Shown: positions 11,692 to 24,500 of the stretch, in pieces | Layout of the letters: every line of letters starts with the position of its first letter | How positions within the stretch are numbered: the first letter of the stretch is position 1 | From: Phoronis australis | Lineage: Eukaryota; Phoronida; Phoronidae | Assembly (NCBI GenBank): GCA_002633005.1 | Contig: NMRA01000750.1 | Location: 111,058 to 166,733, forward strand | Direction: 5' to 3' | DNA length: 55,676 bases | Made by a program: the position numbers and the translations under genes | The notes under the pieces: generated by a model | What the model was told of the DNA's origin: nothing | Databases searched by the model: none | Seen by the model: only the letters and a program-made list of their open reading frames with translations

Positions 11692-12105
11692 CGGACAATG
11701 GAATATAAGCATGTAAGGTTGATGTATACAGGTTATCCTCTATGTTATGCTGCACCTTATTCTACATCTTTCGGCTGAAACATTTTTCATGAAGTTTCTG
11801 ATTTAAAATTTTGTACAGACACGACACTGAAAAATTGGTCACATTAAGTTTAATTTCAGTATTGCAATGAGCTCAGATCAGCCAATTTTGACTGGTTTTG
11901 AATTAAACCACTCACTGGGTATAATAGAAATTACTGCTGGACTTGGGAAGCTTTTTCCTAAAGCCGATTCACTTTTAACGACAAAAATGTGACACGAAAA
12001 ACACCAGAGCTGACAAATGGTAGCCATGTCACGCAGCGATTTGAAAACTGCTCTTGAACAATTTGAACTATTGAAAGTCTCTGAATAACCAGGTGAGTCT
12101 TCATA

Positions 12106-12171
12106 TTATGTCCGGACCTGGAATCTTCCAGCTTTTGTGACGTACTTCACACCCTTGAAAGGTTTGTATTT
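12106..12171 (-). CDS. AP3M1: AP3M exon 12 (last coding exon)
   Basis: Acceptor ttgctttcag. Encodes KYKPFKGVKYVTKAGRFQVR T and TAA. This is the conserved C-terminal strand of AP-3 mu, where mu2 carries the WVR of its tyrosine pocket; here, as in other AP-3 mu proteins, the Trp position is Gly. Confidence 0.95.
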   Translation of the reverse strand, partial: KYKPFKGVKYVTKAGRFQVRT

Positions 12172-15100
12172 CTGAAAGCAAAATTGCACAAATCACCTTT
12201 GTAATATCTACTGTATATTGAGAAATGAATTCAATTGCTTTGATTAGATCTCAAAATGACTGATGCAAAGCACAACTCTGAACTGGAATAACATTTGATT
12301 AACATGTAATTAGAACTCACACATGACCATAAGACCACGTGTAATTTCCTTTTCTAACGTGTGCTGGCTTAGAAAATAAATTGAATTTTGTCAAAATTTA
12401 TTTGGCTATGTTAAAGTCATGGTGAAAGTTCAGAAGCAAACCAAGCATTAAATTACACATGAATTGCAAAAACGAGCGGTAGTTAAATGAAATAATTTAC
12501 TTAATGTAACATTAGTTTCGCGCACACGTGACTACCCCACGGCAAAAGTTTGAAAATTGCAAGTCATTTGCAGTAACAAATATTTAACTAATTCCAAATC
12601 GTAAGCCTTACCTCAACAAATAGGAAATGATTTTAGTAATTATTTACTTTGAAGAGCAATGTAAGACCATTTTGCCGAAAACTGTAATTTCCCTTCACAA
12701 GAACACATGTTTTGTTGCCATGGAAACGTTGTCATACCTCGCCATACATATCCACTCTATTCACTCTCAGGCCAGACACCGCCACACTATTAATATGATA
12801 TTTAACCTAAAAGCAAACAAAACCAAACACATGGGGTTGGTGGAAACTCCTTTCCTGCAACACAGGGTTGTACAAAACAAAAACATATAGGGGTAACAAA
12901 AAACAGCAAAGCAGAGGGACATTAACATAAACAAAGGATCAGTGGGAGCCACTTTCCAGCATCCCCAGACATCCTCCTCAAGCAGCGTCAAGCATATTCA
13001 GACCAAAAGCTTACAAAACTTATAGCCGAAACCTCCTGAGCTGAAGGTGCTTCTAGATACCAATGCAACTTTGTAAAGGTCAAACTGGGAACAATTATAA
13101 TGCGTATCTTCTCCAATGCTCAGCTTTTTAGTTGAAGTCATTCAATTTAATTCAAATGTATTGCCACTACTACACCAGTATTTGCACAAAATCTTGCCAT
13201 TAATTGCAACTTGTTCATACATTTTGGAAAAAGCCACGCAAAGGAGCATTAGTACCTAGCTTGGCACAACATCTCAGCGGAAGACAAAAAACTACAGATG
13301 CCCAGATACTGCTGCAGAACATAAAGATGAGCTGCCACAGCAATGCTACCTCAGCAAACATATCCATACGATTGACCTTCAGTCCTGACATGGCCGATAC
13401 CAGCCCGTTGATGACAAAATTAACCTGCAATAGTACACTAAGCTGAATGAAGCTACAGCACGTGTATTGGATAACAAGCAATTTCCCAGGGGGGGGGGCA
13501 CTCTCAACCAGTTGCGTAAAGAGATATGCAACAGGTTTTTCTCGGGCAGTTTCATTTTTCAGCCATACAACACAAGGGTATGTTTAAGGCACAAAATAAA
13601 ACCAGTTTCCAGCAAAACGGACTTCCAGTAGCACAACGCCCATTCAAAACAAGGTCAGATACCCCCGGTCGGCGAATGAGATGCTGCGTCAGACAACGGG
13701 GGTGATGAGTAAGGCATGCAGGTCACAGACTAAAAACCAAAATAAAGTTAACAGCGAGCAGGCATGTAGAGATGCTTCTTCCGTCTTATTTAGTTGAAAC
13801 TCTAATGTGGACAAACTTGACACACTGGGTAATTTTGCTCCAAAACTAGCGTTTGCACGAAATTTGTGTCATGTTATTCTAAAAATGAAAAGCACAAACT
13901 CAAAAACAGAGGATCTGTAGAGAACAGGAAATAAATCACAAGTTATAGTGAACAGTCAATGGCTGTGTGTTCATCACATATTAATTAATTAGCTTTCATG
14001 AGCACCGCTTCAGTAATATGAGGAGTAACTTGGTCCAACCAGTTTCACACAATGGTAAGCGTTCCTTGTTTTTATTTAGTATACGAAAAATGAATGGAGA
14101 AATTATAAAGGTGATTTAGCACTTCTTGCTCAGAATGGAGTACATTGGTGTTATCCTTGGCTTAATAAACAGCTTCATTCCTTACGCCGCCATTTTTGAC
14201 TTGACAATGTTCACTCGATATAGCTTCAGCAACTCGTTCAACTAAACAAAACAAAAAAGCAGTCTCTGCATGGCAGCAAAGCCCTGAAATCACAATGGCA
14301 GACAAATTAAGTACAGGGCATTAAAATGTCATCATGCGGGAGTACCTCTCCATACATATCGAGACGGTTGATTCGGTTCCCCGAGATGGCCACAGTAGTA
14401 ATGTGGAAATACAGCTGGAACGGAATTACGTCATGAACAATTAACACACAGTTTGACGATGTTAGTCATTCTTCTTAAAGGCAATTAAAGCACAGGACAC
14501 TACCGCATACATCCAAGTTAATGCACAGGGTGTTTAAACTGAAAAAAAGACACATTTGGAATTCAGCCGAACATTCAATTTAAAGCTGCATTTCACCACG
14601 TTTAGCAGGTTGAAATCGAATTACGCATTTTACTCTCCAAAAATTGATCTCTCGTAATTCCTTACCGCAACAGGATTCCATTTCTATAACCCACAAGAAC
14701 ATCAAAAACCATCAGCAACTAAAGAAAATTCTTAAGAATTTATAGGCATTAGACAACCCTAAGATTAAGGATTTGAAAATGACGCATTTACGCATTGCAT
14801 GCGAATTGAGTTACAAGCTCATTCAACAATAATTCAAGATTGGATGAGTGTGGTAATGTTTTTAAACCCCAAAGTGGTTGGGTTAAGAATTCAACATTGA
14901 CAGCTAACAGGGAGAAATGCAGTGGCAACAGTCGCCAGTCAACTGACCAGAAAAAGTCAAGTAAAACTATAATGTAACATAGAAAATGTACACTTAATAG
15001 TGACTGGTAACAGAGACACGGACAATTTTAAGGTACAAAATGCCTTGAATGTGGAAACTAGGGTTGGGCATATAGCTAAACATAGCCACTGTGAGAGAGT

Positions 15101-15485
15101 TAACATGGAGGAATGTTTAGTTGAATGTGGGCTCTAACCTTGATGGATAGGTTAAGATACGTCAATCATAAAATACATCTTAGGGGAATGAAGTAAAATA
15201 ATACACTGAGTTTGGAAATTAGAAATAGCTGACCACAACCATTCATTGACATTATCAAGGAAACGGGCCTGAAATATAGTGTAAAGCAGACAAGTACGCA
15301 AAACAATAGATGATGACTTATAAAAATATTTAATAAGAATCACCAATGAGAGAGACTTTTCAACAAATTTACATATCACTCCTTAGAGAACTAGACAGTA
15401 CTGCAAAAACCACACAGTCAAGTGATATTGTTCTGTGGTTTTGGAATCCATGACGTCCAATTTCAGTTTTCTTAAGCATTGCATG

Positions 15486-15525
<40 letters not shown>

Positions 15526-18500
15526 CGTGCGTGCGTGTTTATGAGGGTGCCTGTGTGTACAGTTCCTGAAGCTTGATTGTCATTTCAGTATACTGAAAAA
15601 ATTTTCAACAAAAACATTTAGCACGAATGTACCCACGCCCACCCCCTTTTCAGAATATTTTGTAAAAAAATCCTGCAAAAACTTAATAAATCAAATAAAA
15701 CAATTTCCTTGCTCTTTGAACAATAAAAAGGAAAACTATCAAGGTTTGAAAGACAAGCTTTTTCGGTCACAATGTTGTCTCATCCGCAATTCAACATGGC
15801 CGACAGCATACCTCTGCAGCTGTACTTAATTTAATTTTTCATACTTAAAATAAATGTAATGATTTCCTAAAATGATATGTTTCTATGTCAAAACTATGTA
15901 AAATTGTCAAAGTGGAAATTTAGCAATCACAATTATGTAAAAATTAAGACTTTTAATCTTTCTCTTAACATGTGAAAGGGCACTGGTACAGCAGCATTGG
16001 CCATGGTTACAATCAAACTGCCAAGTTAAGAACAATCCTCGCATGTTCATTTTTGGTTCAATGTTCAGTTCATTGTACTCAGCCTACATGTAGAAACACA
16101 AATGGTGCTACTTCAAATTTATTTAGACCCCTGGTATACTTACCGATATTGTGGGGTTAGAGTCGGGGGGAGGGGCACCACTCTGTAGACTGATCTGCAA
16201 ACAAGTGAAAAGTTTACAAACCAGTGATAACTCAAATTCAACTCGTATACTTTGAAGACATTTCAGGCAAAATTTTTCAATGATAACATAACATGGAACG
16301 TTTGCTTTAAAGTTTAACCAAGTTGCCCTCAGTAAATTGCTTTCCATGAAAATGGGCAAAATTCATACTGGGTAGCTAAACCAGTGATACCAACAAAGAT
16401 GTGCTTGGTCAATCATCCACTCAGAGATAAGCACACAAGGTAGATGCTTGCTTTGACCAAATAACATTTTGAATTTAATAACTTTAACTCGAACAAAAAT
16501 TGCATAATGCAATTTTATTGTGACAGATCGTCCCAAGTAGCCATTACACCTACTTGGGATGGTATAAATTACCGAGTGTTTAAAAAATTCGAGAATACAG
16601 TAAAAGTAGTTCTATCAACTGCACAGATGTAACTATCATGTTTATTAATTGCGGCATAGAACATGATCGGACAATAGTCTACTTAGATTTGTGACAACAG
16701 CGAGTAAGTGCAAACTCTGAAGTCACTATGATTGCATCACAGCCATTTTGCTTTATCGAGCATGAAGTAAATGCATCAGAAAGGTGCAATATGTTAATTA
16801 GCACGTACCTCCCACACTATATGTGATTTCAGGTTGTTACAGTGTTTACAATCTGCAACTTTGCCTCAAAGACCCACGCAGCTCTATAAATTAGGTCAAA
16901 CCCAAATTGCCAACTTCAAACTGGAATTAAGTTAGCAACGGACAATCTATCCATTGAATTAATGAATGAACTTCGGTCCATTCTTTTATCAGATGTAATT
17001 AAGAATGCTAACTCGCTATACTAAAAAATAAAACAAATGAGATCCACTCAAAACAGGAACCAAGATGGCACTGCATGAAGCTCCAAGCAAGTCTAATCTG
17101 AAAAAATTCTCTCTGCAATACGTACATTGCCTCTGATATTAGGTAGCTTTTGGGTGTCTATTTTTCCTACATCCCAGGACATCACCTTGGTAACAGGGTC
17201 AAATGAGTACTTTCCTTGAGATGGCGTTAGTGTGACATTGAGCACACTTTTTGGAAATGGCACCTCCATGACAACATTTTCGACCTAAAATGGAATTAAT
17301 GCACCCAAATTTTAAATCTAACAACGTACTATTATCATTATTTAGATTCAGTTATGCACACTGAAAGAATGCAAAATCATCTTTTGTAACATGCACAAAA
17401 ATAATGAAAGCAAGTGAACAGTCTTAAAAATGACACTGCTGCTTGTGAGAACTGGTACTGTAGTTGTCTTATAAAAGTAACTCCAAGATTGACATCAAAA
17501 CGTGAACAACAATAATTTCTGCAGTTGCCACATAACATTTGAAGGTCATGAACGAAGCCAAAATTATATTAGACACAAGGTAGGCTTTAACAAAGTACAA
17601 ATATAGACTGAGATGTCTAATTATCTGGAAGAAAAATAATCACCCAATAAAGTATTTTGGTAAAGTTGCAAATCTCTATCATTGTGGTTACACATAGCAC
17701 GGTGATTAAGATTATGTAAAACCCAAAAAAATGGCCAATTTTGGCTGACTTCGGAAGATCATATCTCAGAAATGGCCGATCAGATTCAATCATATGAAAC
17801 TTTAACAAACTATGAGTTAGTTAATGCACTGTTCTCCAAAACGCTGTTTGGAATTGTTTTCAAAATGGTCCAGTTTTGCATGAGGGCTATCAACAGCTGG
17901 ACTTTTTATGATTTTCATGAAAAAAAAATTAAAATTTGTGTGAAATGGAAACGAAATAATGACTTAGGAAATTGTAACGTTTCTGAGATTTCATTTTCAA
18001 CATTTATATCAAATGAAATTTGGTCACACTATTAATAGCATTGTCTTGCTCTCAACATATCTTTCCTTTGTGCTAAATTTTACTAAAAAGACATGGTGAA
18101 GTGACAATTGCAGATTGGTGAAAAGAAACAATTCAATTCAGGCCTCCTACTCTCAAAAAGTATGTACTTTTACCGATGGCTAAATACACAGACCAGAAGT
18201 ATTTTAGCCTTCAGCTTCACATGTGACTTTTGAGACTTGTTTCACCTAGTAGCACTACTGAATCACCTGTTTTCCCATGGTTTGCTTGGGGCCTATTGTA
18301 GCATCGAACCTTCCCGAACTTCCTTCTCGAAATGAAATATTGTGACGGACATAGATTGGAATTGCCACAAGGCTGCAACAGAGTAATGAACCGTACATTG
18401 TAATGCAAATAAAAGCTGTTTACAGGGAATGCTACATATATTCGAACATGAACGAATGAAAACAAAATAGAGTTTAAGCAATTGCGAACCTTCTCAAAAA

Positions 18501-21500
18501 CAAACTTGATAACATATATTGTTTGAGTTAAATATTTCTTGTTGCTAGTCTTTCCTAATAAAAATTTCACACACCAATTATTTTTAATGCATGGGTACAG
18601 TCTAATGCAAATGCCTAAAATGCTATGTTGTCTATGGTGAAATCACATCTTCGTAATTTAATAATTTAACCTCAAGGAATACAAATACAAGCTATCACAA
18701 ATCAAGGGTTGCTCATTTTTCGAAATAATACATACAGACATGACTGCATTAAAAATTGATCAGATGAGTAAACGAATCGAAAAGTTTCGTTTTTTGCAAA
18801 GACAGTAAGAGCTGCATTGGAATTTCACTTTCCTACTTTGACATTCTGGGGAGAGCATTCTTACTTCTGTGCTCCTATGTGATAGGACAATAGCCTGAAA
18901 TTGCCATCGGGAGGGACGAATGAGAGTACGCGTTCACTCTCCCAACGCTTGAACCGTACACAGGGATGGAAGCTGACATCATCCAGGAGGCGAGGATTGA
19001 CAAAGGACAGGGTTAGGTCTGGCATTCCACTGAGTTTGGTCAGACAGTCAATCTGAAAATGCCATGCATGACACATAAGCATCAAATACAAAATTGAAGA
19101 TTACCCAATCAATGGATTTCAGCAGGAAAAGTTGTGCACAATCTTAAAATAAAGCTAGAATTTATGGGTGAAAAGTGCAGTAACTTGTTGAGCATCCATA
19201 CCCTATCTAATATCTGTGAGGTTATTTACAGGTGGAAATATATACTCGCCAAGACAAGACATAGAAAATCGTATGCAACAGTAATGATATAAGAAGTGTT
19301 GCAAATTAAAAATTTTCAAAGATTTTGATGGTAGTCAAATCCATTCATTAATATCAGTTGTGCTCTCCTCATTAGGAACATGTAGGTCCAATTTAATAAA
19401 GAGGAAGTTTTAAGATATTGAGGCAGACACAATGACAACTTGCCATTAGAGGGCACCACGTGTCACATCAGTCCAAAAATCAATACCAGCTGTACTTTCC
19501 TCAATAGAAACCTGAATGCCAAACTTTATGAAAAACATCAAAGAGCTTGACAGATATTGAGGCAGACGTGCGACAACTGCCAGGTATTGAGACAAGCAAA
19601 GAACAAAACTGCCACCAAGGGGCCCCACAGTAGTAGAAACAGTTCGACAATCCACCAATGAAGGCAGCATTTCTTTCAGTATGGTCATACATGCCAAATT
19701 TCATAAAGATCCATCAACAAATTTGATAGGTCACAAACATTTTTAAGTCTGGTGTGCATGCCACCAGTTGGCCACATCACGTGACCTAATGAACTTCAGT
19801 CTGAAAACATTTCTGGTATTGAGGAAAACAAAATTTACCACTAAGGGATGTCACAGTTGATCTATCCCTAAAATTAATGTTGGCCACACTATTACGCTGA
19901 TTCTTCAAGTTGTTTGACTTATAAGGAGGCAAATGCCAAAAATGACAAAAACGGCCTCTAGGAGGACCAGAATAGGTCAAACCCATCTAAAACTGAGCAG
20001 GCGCTGTCGCTTACGAAACACACAAAGATCTTTCAAAGAAATTGGTAGACACTGAAGCATAGCCAAGTCAAACCTAAAGTGCCACTAGGGGATGCCACAG
20101 TAGTCGGACTCATTCCAACATCAGCACCGGCCATGACCTCCACACTAGAAACAATTAAACTGAATTTCATGAAAATCAATCAAGCAACTTGGCTGATACT
20201 GTGTCAGAGACAAAACTTGTCACTCGGGGGCGCAACAGCATTTGGGCTTGTCTGAAAATCAACATCAGACATGCTTTCTTCAATATGAATATACTTTCCA
20301 AATTTCATAATAATCCTAAGTTTAGCGAATTGGGAGAGGTGGGACAAAAAAGGACTCCAAAATAATATAAATGGTCATTAGGGGGTGCAGAATATGACTT
20401 TGTCTAATCTATCAAAAATTGGAAGGGATCGTCATAATCTCATCAGAAACATACTTGGCAAGTTTCATAAAAATATGCCAAGCAACTGGGTAGACACAAT
20501 GCAAAAAGCCAAAATTGTCATTAGGGGCTCAGTGGTACTCAGACCTGCGTGAAACTTGCTGTCAACTCCAGCTTCTTGAGAACACAGCTACTAAATTTCA
20601 TGAAGATCGTGCTCAGAGTTGGAAATACAACACTGATTCATAGAAAGACATAACAACAAAATGTATCAACATGTGAATATGTGGCCACATGAAAGCGCAA
20701 CAGACTTTGTATTACAAAGCTCTCACTTTATTAAATGAGGAAAATGCCCAAGCCCATTATTTCTGAAGTTATTTCGTGGAATGGCCTCTGTTTTTGATTG
20801 TGTTTTGACATCATTGATAGCCCATTATGAAACTCACGTAGCCTTGAATCTCCGCGGTAACGGCCGAGCCAGACTTGTCAATGATGGCATCCACTTCCTC
20901 GGTGACGTCAAAGTATGCCTCGTTGTTGGTGTACTTGACCCCTGTCCTCCTCCACGGAATGTTAGACAGTTGACCAGTGGGCAGGGTTGCACTCAAACTA
21001 CAACAACACGAACATCTTTCAAACTCAGAGGCACTCATATGGTGGAGTGCAAAATTAAGCTTCTCAGGCCAACATACAGTACAAGCCAAAAATACTACAT
21101 GTAAAAATTTTTTAAGTCTACCAATTCTTCAAACCGTAAGTGAGATGATGAGAGCAAGTCACACAATGCAAATACACTGTGTCTGAATCATTATTGTTCC
21201 AGCATTTTAACGATCCTGGCAACCTGAGCAACTATTCACTGTTGTATTAACTTCTTGATTATTTTTGGCATCATTGCTCAAGTCAAATGGCAAATTGTTA
21301 TGTACAAAGCCTGGGACCAAAAATTGCTGGTCCTATCGGCAGTTACCAGAGTGAAAAAGTGACAGTACACAGTTTCCCGGACTTTTTTTATCCTTGCTCA
21401 CTGCCTCACATTTCCAGGAATGGATGAAAGACAATTTTAATGAAAAAATTTCATTATTTATGGAAATCAAATAATATGCTAAGTTGACCAGAAGCACCTT

Positions 21501-24500
21501 CAAAAAACCATTCTCCTTTAGCTGGAAAACAGAGAAACACGCTCACTGTCCAAAACATTCGAATGCCCTGAACAGAATTGCTATTAGAAGAATTATGAGG
21601 ACTGTGTTTCCTGAAAGTAATCTTTAACCTTCAGCTTTAAACTGATTGTCTTGTGGCGCAGAGTCCCTTTTGCCATCAAGTACACAACTTGCAGGAAACA
21701 GGGTTCAGTTAACATAGGAACTAAAGCCACAAAATATTCGATTCAATTCACTAGTTCAAATGGCAATGAAATCTGGTTGTTTTTTAATCTAGAAATCATC
21801 GCCGTGTTCCAATGATACGCCATAGCCAGCTGTGCTGAGAGTGCTTCTACTAATTATTCCACTTACTTGGTTGGTTTCCTTGTTACAGTGTCAGTAATTG
21901 ATCGGAGGATATTGGGTGGTTTAATGAGTTCCTTCAAAATGTTGGATTCCGTAGCAAGTGGGAACCCGTTGTCTAACATCTCGTCAAGTAACTGAAATAA
22001 AATGCTCTCAGAAGTGACCAATATATGGTTGTATAACAAGAACGACAATGTTCACTTCTGTTACCAAACCAAAACATTTTTCATGTTTTTTCTCAAAATT
22101 TTGAGAACCACAACTAAGCTAACATATTGAAATATCGCTTTATCTACTATGGCCTCTCACCTCTGCACAAGACTTGTTAGCCAAAGAAACTTTTATAAAA
22201 AGTTTCCTGCAGTAACGTCACCACTGTTTTAATCTGACGAAGACAGACGATATGTTTTGCATGCAAATACCTCAAATTTCTAATACCGCGGAGACGTTCG
22301 AAAGACATGGCTACCAAAGGGATTTCATCGAGTCGGCTTTAACATGGTAGAGAAAGTGGCAGAAGAATGCCCACCGCAGACTATGTGCTTGCCATATATA
22401 TCCCGAATAAATGAGAAGCTAGGATGCATATGTAAAGAATTTATATAATAACAGTATACCACAGCTCAAACACACTGCGTAGGCGGCTGACAAAAGTCAA
22501 ACCAAGAACTGACATGGGAAAAAAGGAAATTACGAAATCCCATGTGAATGTGGTGAATCATATATTGGTGAACAATCAAGACCACTGGAGATTAGAATTG
22601 CTGAACATAAGAGCTATTGTAGAGAGGGTAATACCCAATCAGGAGTAACAGAATGCATGTGGTCGAAACAACAAAATATCCAGTGGAATAACAACTGAAT
22701 ACTTGACAGTGAAACAGGATGGACCAAGCGAAAAATCAAGGAAGCCATGTACATGAAAGTACAAGGCAATGTCTACAGTCAGCCAAGCAAACAACCAAGT
22801 GACACCTGGCTCAGTCTACTTAGGAAGGTTTAAGTACAATAAAATTCCCTCTAAGTAAACAGATGACTTTGTGGTGTAGTGGTTAAAGTGCTGGACTCAA
22901 ATATATTCTGTAATTTCAGAAGTTGTGGATTCAAATCCTTCCTCGGAAAACATATAGTCACACCATGATGAGTGTATTACATATCCGTGCCTGTTCTTCT
23001 GAAAACGCAGTAAAACCTGACCATGGCTGGAGAATAGACCGACGTAAATGTGACAATGTAAATAGACAAGAGGTCGGTGTAAATAGACCAAGAGATTTTA
23101 ATAGTAGATGCAAATACCTCATAAACTATGACATAGTTTTCTTTTATGACAGTCTCAGTAGCGTCGTCAAAATAGTCCTGCAGAATGTCCACAACTCTGT
23201 GTAGAAACTCGATGACGAAGAGCGGCGGCACTGAAAAGTTTAGACACAAAACACGGTTCAACATATTGTATATCAATAGAATCACACTAGACCTGGTACA
23301 GTGACACCGTGCACTTCAAATAGCTGACTTTTGAAATAGCCAAGGCGTATTGAAATTCACTAACCTGTCACACGGTGACCAGGTCTTTGGTGGACAGGTG
23401 TTCAGCACCACCTACAGATCCCATGCAATGCAGACGGAGGGTTTCAACCTACTGATTAACAGCATTTTAACACCTTTCATGCTATTATAATGCTGAAAAA
23501 TTTTCCGCTTACTGTACAGCGAGATGTACTAAATGTCTTACGAAAAAAGGCAATCATGTTCCATACATTTCCCAATGCCGAGATATATCCGCGAAAAAGC
23601 CAGTGGCTGTGGCTGATACAGCAGGAGAATTTTGGTTCCAGCCATTGTCAAAAGGCTAAAATAAATTAGACAACTAATCAAACAATTGGAGGACTGACAG
23701 AGGAATTTATTCTTTTGCTTTTAAACGAGTCACTCTGTAGTTCTGAAATTCTATCCACCAAATCTGAGTCGCAATCAATCGGAAGCCAATTTCCTGCACT
23801 GCTCTCATTAGTCTGGAGAATGCCCAGTTCTATGAAATCCCCAGTTAATGACCGCAGCGATTGGAGTACACCTGCTGGTAACAATAACACGAGAAATGAC
23901 TTGTCACTAGCTACTTTAACTACTCAAGTAAAAGAAAAGCAGTTCTGGGCCCGGTCTCTAATCTTTGTACTCGAAACGAACTCGAAACTATTTTTGGCAA
24001 TTTCCCTGCTCCTTTTGTGCGAACTTAAGATAATTGGTTATCAGACTGCGCTTGAATACATTATAGTTTATGCATAAGAGTTTCTAGTTCAAGTTTGCCC
24101 TTGAAGACCCTTATACTCGTGCTACAAACTTGAGTAAAAACTCGAAATTTCGAGTTCAAACTCAAACTTATTGCTTTAATGTTGGGTTTACAAACTGTGA
24201 ACTAAGGGCAATAAATTATCTACGTACTGTGTACTCGAGCATAGAATAATAGACACTTATCTTGAGTTCGCCCAAAAGTAGAGAAGAAAATGCCAAACCT
24301 AATTTCGAGTTCCATTTCGAGTAAAAAGATTGGAGACCGGGCCCAGGTCTATTACACCACAACGCTAAATACCTTCTGTGGTAACGACAGCCACATAATA
24401 TAGATTGTTCCTGTAGATGTTGATCAGATAGTGGTGAGGCGTAGCTATCACAGGGGGTACATCCTCAGCTGTAGGCACCTGCAAAATTAGATTTACCAAA

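Larger units (their letters stand above)
7836..12105. other. Intergenic region between two convergent genes
   Basis: No host gene supported. It separates the plus-strand carrier stop from the minus-strand AP3M stop. It contains three non-autonomous DNA elements (8110-8928, 10318-10559, 11339-11691). The remainder is AT-rich and featureless, and the small open frames (9561-9758, 10025-10297, 11046-11279) show no family resemblance. Confidence 0.7.
16195..18864 (-). other. AP3M intronic sequence around exons 8 and 9
   Basis: Apart from exons 8 and 9 this is AT-rich intron. A short inverted repeat (tcccaagtag ... ctacttggga) occurs at about 16530-16560. The open frames at 17617-18035 are not supported as coding. 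Confidence 0.6.

Noticed and set aside
13480-13760. G-rich stretch as a regulatory element or G-quadruplex in the alternative-exon cluster
   Set aside because: Only one G run is present near 13490; four closely spaced runs needed for a quadruplex were not seen.
18217-18570. 117-codon minus-strand frame overlapping AP3M exon 8
   Set aside because: Wrong frame; the true exon is 18267-18372 in a different frame with proper splice sites.
22866-22945. tRNA gene
   Set aside because: A and B boxes are present but no convincing acceptor and anticodon stems; adjacent retroelement debris favours a SINE.
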